28,987 nt of DNA from Anthoceros angustus (Eukaryota > Streptophyta > Anthocerotopsida > Anthocerotales > Anthocerotaceae). The DNA is taken from positions 1-28,987 of the forward strand of contig VJWM01000372.1 in NCBI GenBank assembly GCA_010909165.1, in the 5' to 3' direction. The notes under the pieces are model-generated. The model was not told the origin of the DNA. It made no database searches and saw only the letters and a list, made by a program, of their open reading frames with translations. The first letter of the stretch is position 1. Every line of letters starts with the position of its first letter. The position numbers were made by a program, and so were the translations under genes. Of the stretch, positions 17,655-26,533 are shown piece after piece.

Positions 17655-18540
17655 CTATGGCGGCGGCATGATACGCGTCCGTCGGCCAAATCGAATGCGA
17701 TGCTCCACAACCCGGCCGTGGGGCGCTGACCCGTCGCTGGTCCAAGACTCGCATTGGTGCTGCAGCCTTATGAGGCTACCCGCAACGTCTAGCCGAACGC
17801 CAGGCCGCTTGCCGAAAACCCTGAGCACCATTGCAAGCTGATGCCTTGTCCAAGTCACTTGGACTATGGGTTGAGGCACGGCTCGGGCGGCGTACCGATA
17901 TGTACCTTCCGGTTGCGCGATGGCAACGAGATCACCGGTACAGTATCTGGGCACCGCACGCCGCAACATTGTGGCGATCGCATCTTCCATAAACGTGCGC
18001 ACGTCGCTCGCATTGCTGGCATCCGACATCGCCGCCTGAGCGATAATAGGGCCTGTGTCGAATTGATCGGTCATCTCGTGCAGCGTCATGCCGCCGTATT
18101 GTTCCCACGCATTGTCCAGCGCAATCCAATGTAAAGGTTTAGGGCCGTGGTAGTGCGGAAGCAGAGCAGGATGGAAATTCAGCAGCCCATGGGGAAATAC
18201 GGAACGTATGTGAGCAGGAATGAGGCGCGGAAACCCGAAGCAGATCCCGATATCCGGCCTGTCACGTTGAAGTTGCTCGCGAAGTTGTTCCCAATCTGGC
18301 GAGGACATGTTGATGAGACGGATATGGTTGCGGCGTAGCAACTTCAGAAGCGACCATCGAATTCTTAGCCAACGGAAGGGATGCCTTAGCGCCGTGGGCC
18401 AGCGCTGCCGATAAAACACGACGGCGGCCAAGTGATGTCCTTCTTCCAGCCATGCTTTGATTATCACCGACGCGGGGAAGATAACTCAAGAAACAGGATT
18501 GCCGACAATTTCCGGCTGGGCAACGTCGACTTTGCTCCAT
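17655..18540 (-). CDS. formyltransferase family protein (Formyl_trans_N)
   Basis: A folate-dependent formyltransferase fold. The N-terminal Rossmann part reads KLSAILFLEL, then ASVIIKAWLEEGHHLAAVVF. The catalytic segment is LLNFHPALLPHYHGPKPLHW (Asn and His near residues 121-123), followed by GGMTLHEMTDQFDTGPIIAQ with the third catalytic residue, Asp, near 161. The length of about 294 residues suits a sugar or amino-group formyltransferase rather than full methionyl-tRNA formyltransferase, but I cannot decide between them. ATG 18540 is preferred because an indel near 18480 joins the first strand to the main frame. Next to glycosyltransferases, N-formylation of an amino sugar is a fair guess. 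Confidence 0.75.
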
Positions 18541-18607
18541 TGAGTTCAGCTCCGTGCACCGATTTTTACTCGCTTTTTGTCGAGGTTGACCGCGATAAGG
18601 CGGCCAC

Positions 18608-18613
18608 ATTATA
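18608..18613 (-). promoter_or_regulatory. candidate -10 box for the formyltransferase
   Basis: TATAAT on the minus strand, about 70 bases before the formyltransferase ATG at 18540. The sequence 17 bases upstream (CATAAG) is a poor -35, so this is tentative. The 160-base region 18541-18699 separates this gene from the divergent candidate precursor. Confidence 0.25.
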
Positions 18614-18699
18614 GGATCTCGTTGACGAAGCTTATGACCGGTGTCCCGGACTGAGCTGTGATGTATACATAACGCTCACTGCACATATCGAGGATGCGA

Positions 18700-18831
18700 A
18701 TGAAAAGAAGCTACGAAAAGCCCGTGTTTGTTCGTCGCCAGAAACTAAGCTGTATCACGGCTTTGAGCGAGGGCTCGTTAGAGCCAAAGGTTCCGACGAA
18801 GTTTGAGCTTTCCCAGCGGCTGCGTCGCTGA
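18700..18831 (+). CDS. candidate RiPP precursor peptide with lasso-type leader motif (43 aa)
   Basis: The ATG at 18700 follows GAGGA (18690-18694) at ideal spacing. The N-terminus MKRSYEKPVFVRRQKLSCIT has Tyr5, Pro8, Phe10, Gln14 and Thr20. This is exactly the spacing Y-x2-P-x-[LF]-x3-G-x5-T of lasso-peptide leaders recognised by PqqD-like (B1) proteins, except Gln replaces Gly. The remaining 22 residues (ALSEGSLEP, then KVPTKFELSQRLRR) would hold the core; Glu28 would be position 7 if the core begins two residues after Thr20. A single short ORF cannot prove this, and an indel could have changed the tail. It is divergent from the formyltransferase and 6.4 kb from the PqqD gene. Confidence 0.55.
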   Translation: MKRSYEKPVFVRRQKLSCITALSEGSLEPKVPTKFELSQRLRR

Positions 18832-18892
18832 GCAGCCCGCAAGCCGATTCTGCTGGTTGGCGTCGGCGAACCGCTGTTGGTTAGTTAGAGCT

Positions 18893-19336
18893 TCAGTCGC
18901 AGTCGCTCTGAACTTCGGATACCGCGCTTTCGTATTCCGAATGCGCGGAACGCGTACGCCGCATTTCGCTTGAGCAGTCATCACTCTCAAATTCCTTGTT
19001 CTCAGCACAGCGAATTAGACGCTGTGCCGTTGAGACTAGCTGCTCGGACGCATCATCCGCGTCGTCGTAAGCGTCCTTGCACTCGGAGAGGCATTATCTG
19101 GCGCGTCGGATTCAAGCGCACGAGAGATGAACAGTACTTCTTGCCTTCAATTTCCGACAGTGACTGAAACTGAATTTCTCCGGCGAGTACTCGCCGGTAA
19201 TTCTCGTAACCCGCTGGAAATTGAACTTATCGCCAGCCGCGGACACCGGACCGCAAGTGACTGCTATTAGAAAAGTTGCCGCGATGGCGATCAACTGCGC
19301 CCTAGAGCTCGGTAATGCCCGATCGAAAATTCGCAT
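18893..19336 (-). CDS. secreted cysteine-containing protein of unknown function
   Basis: ATG 19336 opens a signal peptide (RAQLIAIAATFLIAVTCG, then PVSAA). The mature part reads DKFNFQRVTRITGEYSPEKF, SLSEIEGKKYCSS, and in a second frame SECKDAYDDADDASEQLVST, AQRLIRCAENKEFESDDCSS, ending VQSDCD at 18893. It has at least five Cys and an acidic helical C-terminal half; an i/i+n Cys pattern suggests disulphides in the periplasm. Indels near 19165 and 19105 join the pieces. The total is about 147 residues. No family recognised. It lies between the candidate precursor and the phage block. Confidence 0.5.
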
Positions 19337-19358
19337 CCTGCCCCCGCAAAACACGCCG

Positions 19359-19601
19359 TCAGCCCAACGTAAACGGTCGCAAGTGATTTAGTCCACTCAT
19401 TCGCATATGGCCGAGACGCTTCTCACCCGAATAGATTTCCGACAACGGGAACATGCGCAACCGGCCGAACTGCTGCCCGGGCCTGCGATGCCGCTCGCAT
19501 CGTCTGTTAGGCTCGAAGCGCTTTATCGACTTCGGTGTCTTGAACACGAAAAGTGCCTGGCACTGCGCGCAACTCGATCGCCATAAGGCCAATTTGCTCA
19601 T
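19359..19601 (-). CDS. small zinc-ribbon-like phage protein
   Basis: It begins MSKLALWRSSCAQCQALFVF and continues KTPKSIKRFEPNRRCERHRR. The CxxC and CxxH pairs about 25 residues apart resemble a small zinc-binding fold seen in phage-associated proteins. The remaining 35 residues have no motif. Its ATG overlaps the stop of the preceding small gene (ATGA at 19598-19601), placing it at the end of the virion-protein operon. Confidence 0.6.
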   Translation of the reverse strand: MSKLALWRSSCAQCQALFVFKTPKSIKRFEPNRRCERHRRPGQQFGRLRMFPLSEIYSGEKRLGHMRMSGLNHLRPFTLG

Positions 19602-19717
19602 GGCGCCGTCCTTCGGCGCTCATAGCGCTCGAAGCCGATGCATTCATAACGCTGGCCGTCGTACTCGCGGACCTTTCGACCTTTGCCTCGATCATCGACC
19701 CGCTCGATCACCTTCAT
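19598..19717 (-). CDS. small phage protein (39 aa)
   Basis: It reads MKVIERVDDRGKGRKVREYD, GQRYECIGFERYERRRTAP. The start overlaps the stop of the long virion gene (ATGA at 19714-19717), and the stop overlaps the zinc-ribbon gene. This double coupling is strong evidence despite its size. Function unknown. Confidence 0.6.
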   Translation of the reverse strand: MKVIERVDDRGKGRKVREYDGQRYECIGFERYERRRTAP

Positions 19718-22553
19718 GAGTTCGTCACCGGGCGCCGACGGTGATCTCGAGCGGGCGCCTTTCGTCCGCACCTGCCGTCTCCACCGATAGCGTCCATCAA
19801 CTCGTCATCATCGTCCAGCCAGTTGAATATCTGCGTACCGCGCACGCCGAATTTCTGCGTGATCATTTGGCGCTTGGCGGCGTAGTCGGCCGGATTGAAC
19901 TGCTCCAGCAGATCGGCCGCCAATTCCGGGTTGTTGAACGCCGCGCTGGCGAGTTCGTCGATGGCCCGGGCCTGGACCTTCTTCGATTTGTTGCGCAGCC
20001 ACGTCGACATCACGTCGACGACGGCGATCGTCGGCGACAACTGATGACGGCTCACGCTGCGAACGCGGGAAGCGATGCCGGTCGTCGTCAGGGACGGGTC
20101 CAGCTTGCCGGAGAGCGCTTGCGCGGTGCCGGAGGTGGGCGCCCGCGTGCGGATGCTGCCTTCGGCGCCAGCGAGTGCGCCGAACAGTTCCTTGATGTTG
20201 GCCAAGCCGTCGGGGTCGTCAGACCACAGTTCGTCTGCGACGGCGGCCACTTTCGGGTCGTCGAAGAAGTTTCGCTTCTTAATCCCAACGCTCGCCGCCG
20301 GCGGAATTGGGCGCGGAGAACTTCCTGGTCTTGACGAGTTCCCAGCGCCGAGCGGGCGTTGGCGCGGGCTTCCGGCGAGTTGCCTGCGGCCTCCAGCAGT
20401 TCGACTGTCGCCTGGCGGGGTTAGGGCCGGTCGTCAGATTACGCACCGCGTCGATAGTTGCCTCGTCGCCGTAGCGAAGATAGCTGGCCTGCGCCGAGCG
20501 GCCCGGCGTCGTCAGCCGACGTTGCGTCTCGGCGCTGGCGGTTTCGACACCGCCGCGGTATTCGCCGGCGGCGCGCAAGCGCGTCAGGCGGTCGCGAAGC
20601 TCGGGAACTGTCCCAGCAGGACGCCGCGCTGTTCCATGTAGCGGGTAAGCTGCTCAGGGCGCTCGGCGAGGCCGCGCGTTTGGATGTCGGACAGAACCTC
20701 ATCGGCCAGTGCGTCGCGGACGCGCGGATCGGTGCCGGCCTCGCGCAGCAACGCGTTAAGGTCGTTCAGATTGCCCTGGTCGGGCTGCGCGAAGCGGCTG
20801 GCCACCGCGCTGTCGTTCATGCGGTAGCCGCCGCCTTCGCGCGGGTGAAGCGTTTCTGCGATGCCGGTGCCGCGGCGTTCGAAGCGGTCGCCGACATCTC
20901 TGCGGATCGCTCGAGCGGCTTGGTATTGCTCGCGCAACTCGGGCGGCATGGCCTCGTCGAGGAAGGTGTCCGTCTGGTCGCGGAATTGCCGAGCGACACG
21001 GGCCTGCTGACGATTGCCAGCGGCCTCGGCGGTGCGGATGTCGTCCGACAGGCCGGAGCGCGTGCTGGTGATCTCACGCAGCGGGACCGTGGCGTCGGCA
21101 ACAACCTCGCCGGCATTATCGACCGGCAGGGGGTTGGTTTGGGATACCCGCTTCTGCCGGCAGGAAACGCTGGCGATCATTCAGCGGCAAAGGCGTTCGC
21201 GGTGCGGCCGAAACGCTCGGCAAGAGGCTGGATCGGAACTTGCGTCGGCTTCGTTGATCGGGGCGAACGCTTCCCTGCACGGTTGGCGGCGTCGTAGGAA
21301 TCCTGAAGCCCAGCACGCAAGGTCGATCCGCGGGCCGTGGCGTCGGCCAGTTGCGGCCGCGCGCCGCCTGCTGCTTCACCGAAGATCAGCCGCGCCACTT
21401 CCTCGGCGTCCGCTGCTTCGGCAAGCTGCGCGTCCCGATTGGCCGACAACGCAGCGCGGAAATGCGCGGGTCGCCGTCCGGCGAGATAGCATGCATGACA
21501 TCGGAGACGGCCGTTGCGTTGGCGACGCGGCGCGTGTTCGCCGCGCCGGGCGTCAGCATATCCTGGTTCTGCACCATCGTCATCAGGAGCGGATCCTGAG
21601 TGCGATCGCCGATGTTGGCGGTATAGCCGGAACGGCGCGCTCTACCGGCGACGGCTGGCGCAGCCGATCGGCCAGCGCTCGCGTGTCCACCGCGCCGGTA
21701 TCGGCGTATTGCGCGCCGAGATCGGTCGAGTTGTTGATGATGCGGTCGGCGACTTCCTACCGGCCACTTCGTCCATCAGCGCCGGCTTGTTGGTGGCAGT
21801 CGCATAGGCGTTGCGCACGGCCGACGCGAGGCTGTCGCCGACAGCCGTGAGTCCGGCGCCGCCGAGCGACCCCAGGAAATCGGACCAGAAATTGTCGCCG
21901 ACCTGCGGGTTACCGGCCGCCTCATTCGCGATGCCCGCACCGAGTCCGGCGCCAGTGGCGTACTGCACTTCACGCTGCGCAAGACCGACGGATTGGCAAC
22001 AGCGGGCTCGGCGAAGAACCGGGTCAAAGGGCCGGAACGCCGCACAGCGTCCGCATTCGCTCGGCCGCTACCAGCGAGCCGCCGAGTGGAACGGCCGTCG
22101 CGCCGATCTCACGGCCGACGCGACCGGCGATGCGCTGGAATGCGTCCTGCGGCACGACTTCTTCGCGGCCGGTGACTGTGCGACCGGCAGCAGCAGGAGC
22201 GCCGATAATGTCGTCGATCATCTCGGAGCCGAGAAGTGGGTACTCGCTGTCAAGACCGGCCAAGCCAAGGCCGGCGTTTACCAAGTCGACCGGAAGCCGA
22301 GAACGGACGCGACGCCGCCGCCCTGGTCCAGCATATGGGCCGCCGTGTTGTCGGCGTAATCAGCCGCGCCAAGCAAGCTCGTCAGCCACGACGATCGTCC
22401 CTGCTGCGCCGCCGGCACAGTAGGGGCCGCAGCAGCGGGCACTTCCGTAGCGGGTGCGGCGGGCTGCGACGACAGAATGCTTTCGACTTCGGCGTCAGAC
22501 GCGTCGTCGGGAACTTCGATGCGACGGCCTTCGAACTCGATGACGCGCGCCAT
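19714..22553 (-). CDS. large phage virion-type protein (about 945 aa)
   Basis: It starts MARVIEFEGRRIEVPDDASD, an N-terminal pattern common in phage/prophage structural proteins. A Pro/Ala linker, Gly-rich hydrophobic stretches (QYATGAGLGAGIANEAAGN) and long Ala/Arg/Asp-rich helices follow, such as DTGAVDTRALADRLRQPSP, ELREQYQAARAIRRDVGDRF and DPRVRDALADEVLSDIQTRG. The end reads RQMITQKFGVRGTQIFNWLD. Length and composition suit an internal virion or DNA-ejection protein of a podovirus-like phage. I see no transglycosylase motif. At least ten indels break it. The ATG overlaps the upstream stop (TAATG at 22551-22555), fixing the start. Plus-strand open frames here are shadows. Confidence 0.65.
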
Positions 22554-23945
22554 TACTGCACCTTGACCAGTTTGCCGTCACGGCGCTCCCAGCGCTCGGG
22601 CGCAGCGCCACCATCCATCGTGGTCGAGGTGGTGCTGGCGGTGCGCTGCCGCCCACAGCGTCCACGCCGCCCTTCCTGGCGTTCCCCAGGATGGCTTCCT
22701 GGCTTTCGATCATCTTGATCGCCTGGTCGAGCCGGGCGAGCGACGACTGCTGGTTCGAAGTCATGCCCTCGAGGCCAAGCGCCGAGCGGGCGGTGCGGAT
22801 CATCTCGTTGGAGAGACGATCGGCGCCCTGCAGCTTCGCGTACTGGAAAGCCAGCATGTTCGACATGAGCTCAATCGCCGGGATGTTCTTATCGAACGAA
22901 CCCGCCAGATCCTGCTCTTCAAGGCCCTGCGCAATGCGCTTTGATAGCGTCGACGTTTCCGCCGAAATAGCGGCCCAGTTCGCCGCCCGTGGCGATGACG
23001 TTCTGAGCGGTGCCGCGCATCCAGCCGATCACCCCTGCGACGCCGGCGCAGTAGCGATCATGTCGCGAAGCTGTACGGCAACATCCTTTGCGACAGCGGC
23101 GTCGACAAGCTGTTTGTCGATGCGGTTTGTCGTCGACGCGCCAAGCACATCGTCTACCGCGCCCTGCGCCTGCGCCTTGAAGGTCTGCGTGCCCTGAGGC
23201 GGCGCCTGACGGGTCTGCGAATCGACCAGGCCCAGGGTCGGGTCGAATATGGCCGTTCCTGGCGACCGTCGGGCGCGCGGTAATTGACAACATCCGTGCT
23301 GCCGGCCGGTTTGTCGTATGGCGTCTGGCCGATCGCATCGGCGCGACTGACGATGCGCCCTTCTGCTGTTTGCACGCTCTCGACGTTGAGGTCGCTGCCG
23401 ACGATGGCGTTCTGCAGTTCCGGCGGAAGGCTTTCCAGTATCCCACCTTTGACTTCCGTCTCGGAGCGCGGCTTGAAGCCCATGCTCGAGCGCAGCGTGC
23501 GATCGACGCCGTACATCGACGCGATGTCCGCTGGGATCTCGGGGCGAACCTGGCCCTGGTCCAGCGGGTCGTAGAACTTCGTCAAGTTGTCCAACTGGTT
23601 CGTCTCGATCGCGCGGGCGTTGTCCGCAGCGTTGTTCGCGCGCGACGTGCTCGCCTGCGTGTCGTAGCCGTAGCGCTTCGTCGCGTCGTCCATGTCACGA
23701 GCGCCGAAGCCCTGCGTCGGAGCCCACGAGCCGGTCGCCGCACCCATGCGATCAAACGTGTCCTGATTGAAGTTCGGGTCGTTGATGTAATCGAACTGCG
23801 ATGCCAACCGCCGGCGCGCGGGCATCTGCCGTTGCCCAACCGGCTGCATCGGCGCCGCTCGGCGCTCGAACAGCGCCGAGAGATTGCTGGCGGCCTGTGC
23901 GAAGGCTGCGTTGTTGAAATAGCCGTTCGTCTTGATTGAGGGCAT
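22553..23945 (-). CDS. phage virion-associated protein (about 463 aa)
   Basis: It begins MPSIKTNGYFNNAAFAQAAS, with Asn/Gln-rich N-terminal helices, then FDYINDPNFNQDTFDRMGAA, an Ala/Asn-rich coil, ILESLPPELQNAIVGSDLNV and, after indels at 23200-22860, MLAFQYAKLQGADRLSNEM and LARLDQAIKMIESQEAILGN. The end is ERRDGKLVKVQ, with the stop overlapping the next ATG (TAATG). Order and composition suggest an internal virion protein paired with the larger downstream protein. No enzymatic motif. Confidence 0.6.
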
Positions 23946-23955
23946 GGCGACCTCG

Positions 23956-24353
23956 CTATCGCGACCGAACAGCGGATCGGGCGGCGGCTTGACCAGAGCT
24001 CCGGCCATACATTCGCGTCCATGCTTGATGAGATGCGCTCGGTGCAGTGTGATCGTCAGCTCGGCCTGAAAGATGAAAGCGTGATTCAGCGAAAAGCCGC
24101 GTTCGCGAGGCGCCATTCGTCACGAGGTCGTTGACCTGGCCCAGACCGAACCACACTTGCTCCGGCGTCAGCATGTTGGGGTGGCAGCCGTGACAATGGG
24201 ACAGGCAGCCCAAAGCTGCCGCGATATCGATCGACTGATTTCCGGGAATGCCGCCGGAACATCATCAACAAGAATTGCGGCTTTGATGATTTCCTGGGTC
24301 GCTAAGAGCGCACCACGAACAGCCTCGCCTGGCGCCGCTATGAGCTCGAGCAT
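23956..24353 (-). CDS. phage-associated hypothetical protein
   Basis: Frames in order read MLELIAAPGEAVRGALLATQ, EIIKAAILVDDVPAAFPEIS, then TPEQVWFGLGQVNDLVTN, and NHAFIFQAELTITLHRAHLI, followed by KHGREC near 24020. Together they give about 130 helical residues directly upstream of the virion gene at 23945. Indels at about 24180 and 24110 are needed. It may be a small virion or assembly protein; no family recognised. Confidence 0.45.
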
Positions 24354-25078
24354 CCTTTGCGGTGACAAGGCAGGAATGGGGATTTATGGAATGCGAACCG
24401 GTGACGGGCATAGAGCACTCTTCGGCCGGAACCCATGACGCATCATCGAGCCTTCCTCGACGTGAGACGTGCCTGATTGGCGGGTTCGTGATGGCGATTG
24501 TCGGAGGTTCCGACGGCGAGTGCAGCTGCCGAGGTCTGCGGATTTACCGGCAAGACTGAATGTATACGGCAATACGAATGGATGCAAGGAAAAAATGCCT
24601 ATCGCATTGATGGCGTTCGCGAGCGGCCAGCTGCCACTGATCGGCTCGCGACAGACGGATTTAAAGTTCCAGCGAGCCGCAGATTCCACGCGACCTCGAC
24701 GGCGCCGCGGGGCGATCAAGTTTAGTATCGGCAGGGGTCCGGCCACCCTCCAGCCGCGGGCGTGGCGGCGCGCCTGGGCAAGCCACGGCGCCAGCTCACG
24801 TCGGTCGGCAAAGGTCAGGCTGGCGCCACACCCTGTGGAGCTGGCAACAGACGTGCATGCGGGTGACGGCCTTCTGTAGCAGCGTCTCAATTGCACTTCA
24901 TCACCGAGTCAGTCCGCGCCGGCCGCCGCCGATAATGCCCGATTAAACGGCGTCGGGCGGGCCAGGACTAGATAACTCCTTCATAATACTGTTTACTTGG
25001 CTGATAGATCAGACACTTAGTGCGCGCGCGGTAGCGCTTTGCAAAGGGCTGATAACAGATCAAAATAGGACGATCGTC
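24354..25078. other. stretch without a supported gene
   Basis: Several overlapping frames exist on both strands (for example minus 24384-24896), but products are Arg/Ser-rich with no consistent reading across indels. A few protein-like fragments occur on the minus strand (ALAVGTSDNRHHEPANQAR near 24470-24530, MKELSSPGPPDAV at 24984). They suggest one or two small, badly read phage genes. A perfect 10-base palindrome CTTTGCAAAG lies at 25037-25046. Confidence 0.35.
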
Positions 25079-25095
25079 CACGTTACGCCAAAGAA

Positions 25096-25120
25096 AAGGC
25101 GCGCTTAGAAAGCGCGCCTT
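25096..25120 (-). terminator. strong rho-independent terminator
   Basis: AAGGCGCGCT (25096-25105) pairs perfectly with AGCGCGCCTT (25111-25120) around a 5-base loop. On the minus strand the stem is followed by TTCTTT. It begins 11 bases after the stop of the small gene ending at 25132, so it terminates that gene and insulates the virion operon from the early region. Confidence 0.85.
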
Positions 25121-25131
25121 GCCGCCGTCCG

Positions 25132-25335
25132 TTACACGACGGCGTTGTACTCATCACATAGCGCCTGGAATTTCAGCGCGAGCTCTTCCGGTAGGATGCC
25201 GTCGACGAGGACGCGATCCTTGACCCTGGCGATGCCGCGAGCGATTGGGTCGTGCCAACTAATGATTTCCAGTTTGGCCGGCCGATCCTTGAGGGGCACT
25301 GGCTGGCGCGTTTTGAAGTCAATAACTTGTCCCAT
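25132..25335 (-). CDS. small phage hypothetical protein (67 aa)
   Basis: It begins MGQVIDFKTRQPVPLKDRPA and continues KLEIISWHDPIARGIARVKD, ending FQALCDEYNAVV. ATG 25335 has GAGGAGAAC at good spacing, so the internal start is clear. It is intact and followed by a strong terminator, so it is probably well expressed as a single-gene unit. The 290 bases upstream hold no supported gene. Function unknown. Confidence 0.7.
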   Translation of the reverse strand: MGQVIDFKTRQPVPLKDRPAKLEIISWHDPIARGIARVKDRVLVDGILPEELALKFQALCDEYNAVV

Positions 25336-25643
25336 TGCTGTTCTCCTCATGGTCCCGCGTTTCAAACGGGTAGCTGGGGTGAAACGTCCGACAGCGGCGG
25401 ACTCGCGGGATTTTGGGCATAAGCTTGACATGGCTGGCGCCCCGGCTGGTGATCGATTGCAGACTGTATGCGGCGTTTCAAGCCAGGCACAGATTTGCGC
25501 AACCTCAGAGTTTTGTCAAGTACCGTTGCATTTTTTCTTCCCCGCAAGCATCCGATCCGCCAATGTAAGTCGTCAGTCAGTAAAACGGACGTCGACTGAC
25601 AGAACGGACGCGGCATTGACTGTTGACTATTCTTGAGGATTGC

Positions 25644-25840
25644 GATGAACTCGCGGTACGGAGCGATGGGCAGGTGACTAGGTCAATCCCCTATCTGAAG
25701 CGGAATCCAAACGGCACCTACTACGTCCATTGGACGGAGGATCGCATCGGAAAACGCGTGACGACCAAAACGCGAGACGCCGATCGCGCGACCAGGTTCC
25801 TGGCGGACTGGATATACAAGTCGGGAATCGGCACCGATGA
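25644..25840 (+). CDS. integrase N-terminal-like small protein
   Basis: It reads SIPYLKRNPNGTYYVHWTED, then RIGKRVTTKTRDADRATRFL, ADWI. This is the arm/N-terminal pattern of tyrosine integrases in rhizobial prophages ('YYV.W.......R..TKTRD...A..FLA.W'). No catalytic R-H-R-Y part follows: the next gene begins at 25837 with an HTH domain. It may be a stand-alone DNA-binding module or a truncated integrase. Possible starts are ATG 25644 (GAGG 7 bases upstream, needing one indel) or GTG 25674. Confidence 0.5.
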
Positions 25841-26180
25841 CCGCTACCCATCGTCAGACCGTCAGCGCCCTGGAAAACGAAGGGCTGAAGTGTCGGAAGA
25901 GGCCTCATACCGGAATTCATTTCGGAGCGCCGGGCTGCCGAATTGCTCGGCATTTCGCGGCGCCCATGGAATATCTCCGAGCTACCGGGCGCATCACCTA
26001 CTATAAATTCGGGCCGCCGCGGTACGACCGTAAGGACGTCGAGGAGTTCCGCGAGGCGGAAGCGAAAAGGCCGAGCTGGCGCAGTGGAAAGCGGATTACG
26101 CCGTCCGCGCCGCGGAGAAACGCGCGGCGCAGGAGGCAAAGAGGAACGACGCCCCTCTGTCGAACATGAAAACAAAATGA
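25837..26180 (+). CDS. excisionase-like helix-turn-helix protein
   Basis: Across indels near 25885, 25960 and 26080 it reads MTATHRQTVSALENEG, LIPEFISERRAAELLGISR, then MEYLRATGRITYYKFGPPRY, DRKDVEEFREAEAKR and a charged tail ending PLSNMKTK. 'RAAELLGIS...Y.RATG.I.Y.K.G..RYDRKDVEEF' is the winged-helix MerR/excisionase (HTH_17) pattern. It overlaps the end of the integrase-like gene. It probably binds DNA at an attachment or control site. At about 114 residues it is longer than typical Xis. Confidence 0.65.
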
Positions 26181-26208
26181 TTAGGGCCGCGGCCTACGTT
26201 GCGTCGCG

Positions 26209-26533
26209 TCAATCGAATAGCGAGCCGCCCCGGTTTGGTCGTCGTGCTCGATTGCTTTTCGTGCCGCGAGGTCGGCCGCACTCGTCCAGCGCTTCGCTGA
26301 GCTCTTCCGGACTCATCTCGCTCGGCGGCTTCTGACTGCGGTTTGGCTTCTCGCCATAAGCCGTTAGCGCGCAACAGCGCGGCGCCTGCGGCGGACTTCG
26401 CCGGCGCGGCCGCCTTCGGATCCGCGCAGACCGCGATGAGCGCATCCACCGCGCTCTCGAGGCCTGTTGTGCGCAGCTTATGCATGACGCGCTCGGCGGT
26501 TTCGTATTCGATGTCCTTCTTAGGCTTGCCCAC
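26209..26533 (-). CDS. phage protein, possible small terminase-like subunit
   Basis: It starts with GTG 26533, overlapping the HGG gene by 14 bases, and reads GKPKKDIEYETAERVMHKLR, TTGLESAVDALIAVCADPKA, AAPAKSAAGAALLRANGLW. After an indel near 26360 it continues EMSPEELSEALDECGRPRG and ends PNRGGSLFD. Helical N-terminal half, about 108 residues. The 'A.A.AK.AAG..LLR..G' helix recalls small proteins near terminase genes, but no large terminase is visible, so the role is a guess. Confidence 0.55.

Noticed and set aside
12256-18831. Asparagine-synthetase-like cyclase or transglutaminase-like protease of a lasso cluster
   Set aside because: Looked for on both strands around the PqqD gene and the candidate precursor; no matching motifs (glutamine amidotransferase N-terminus, SGG.DS, Cys-His-Asp protease) were found.
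20458-21297. 279-codon plus-strand frame (and 21014-21850)
   Set aside because: High-GC antisense shadows of the large minus-strand virion gene; products are Arg/Ala-rich without motifs.
24384-24896. 170-codon minus-strand frame
   Set aside because: Arg/Ser-rich, no motif, no start site. Some shorter fragments nearby may be real, but I could not assemble them.
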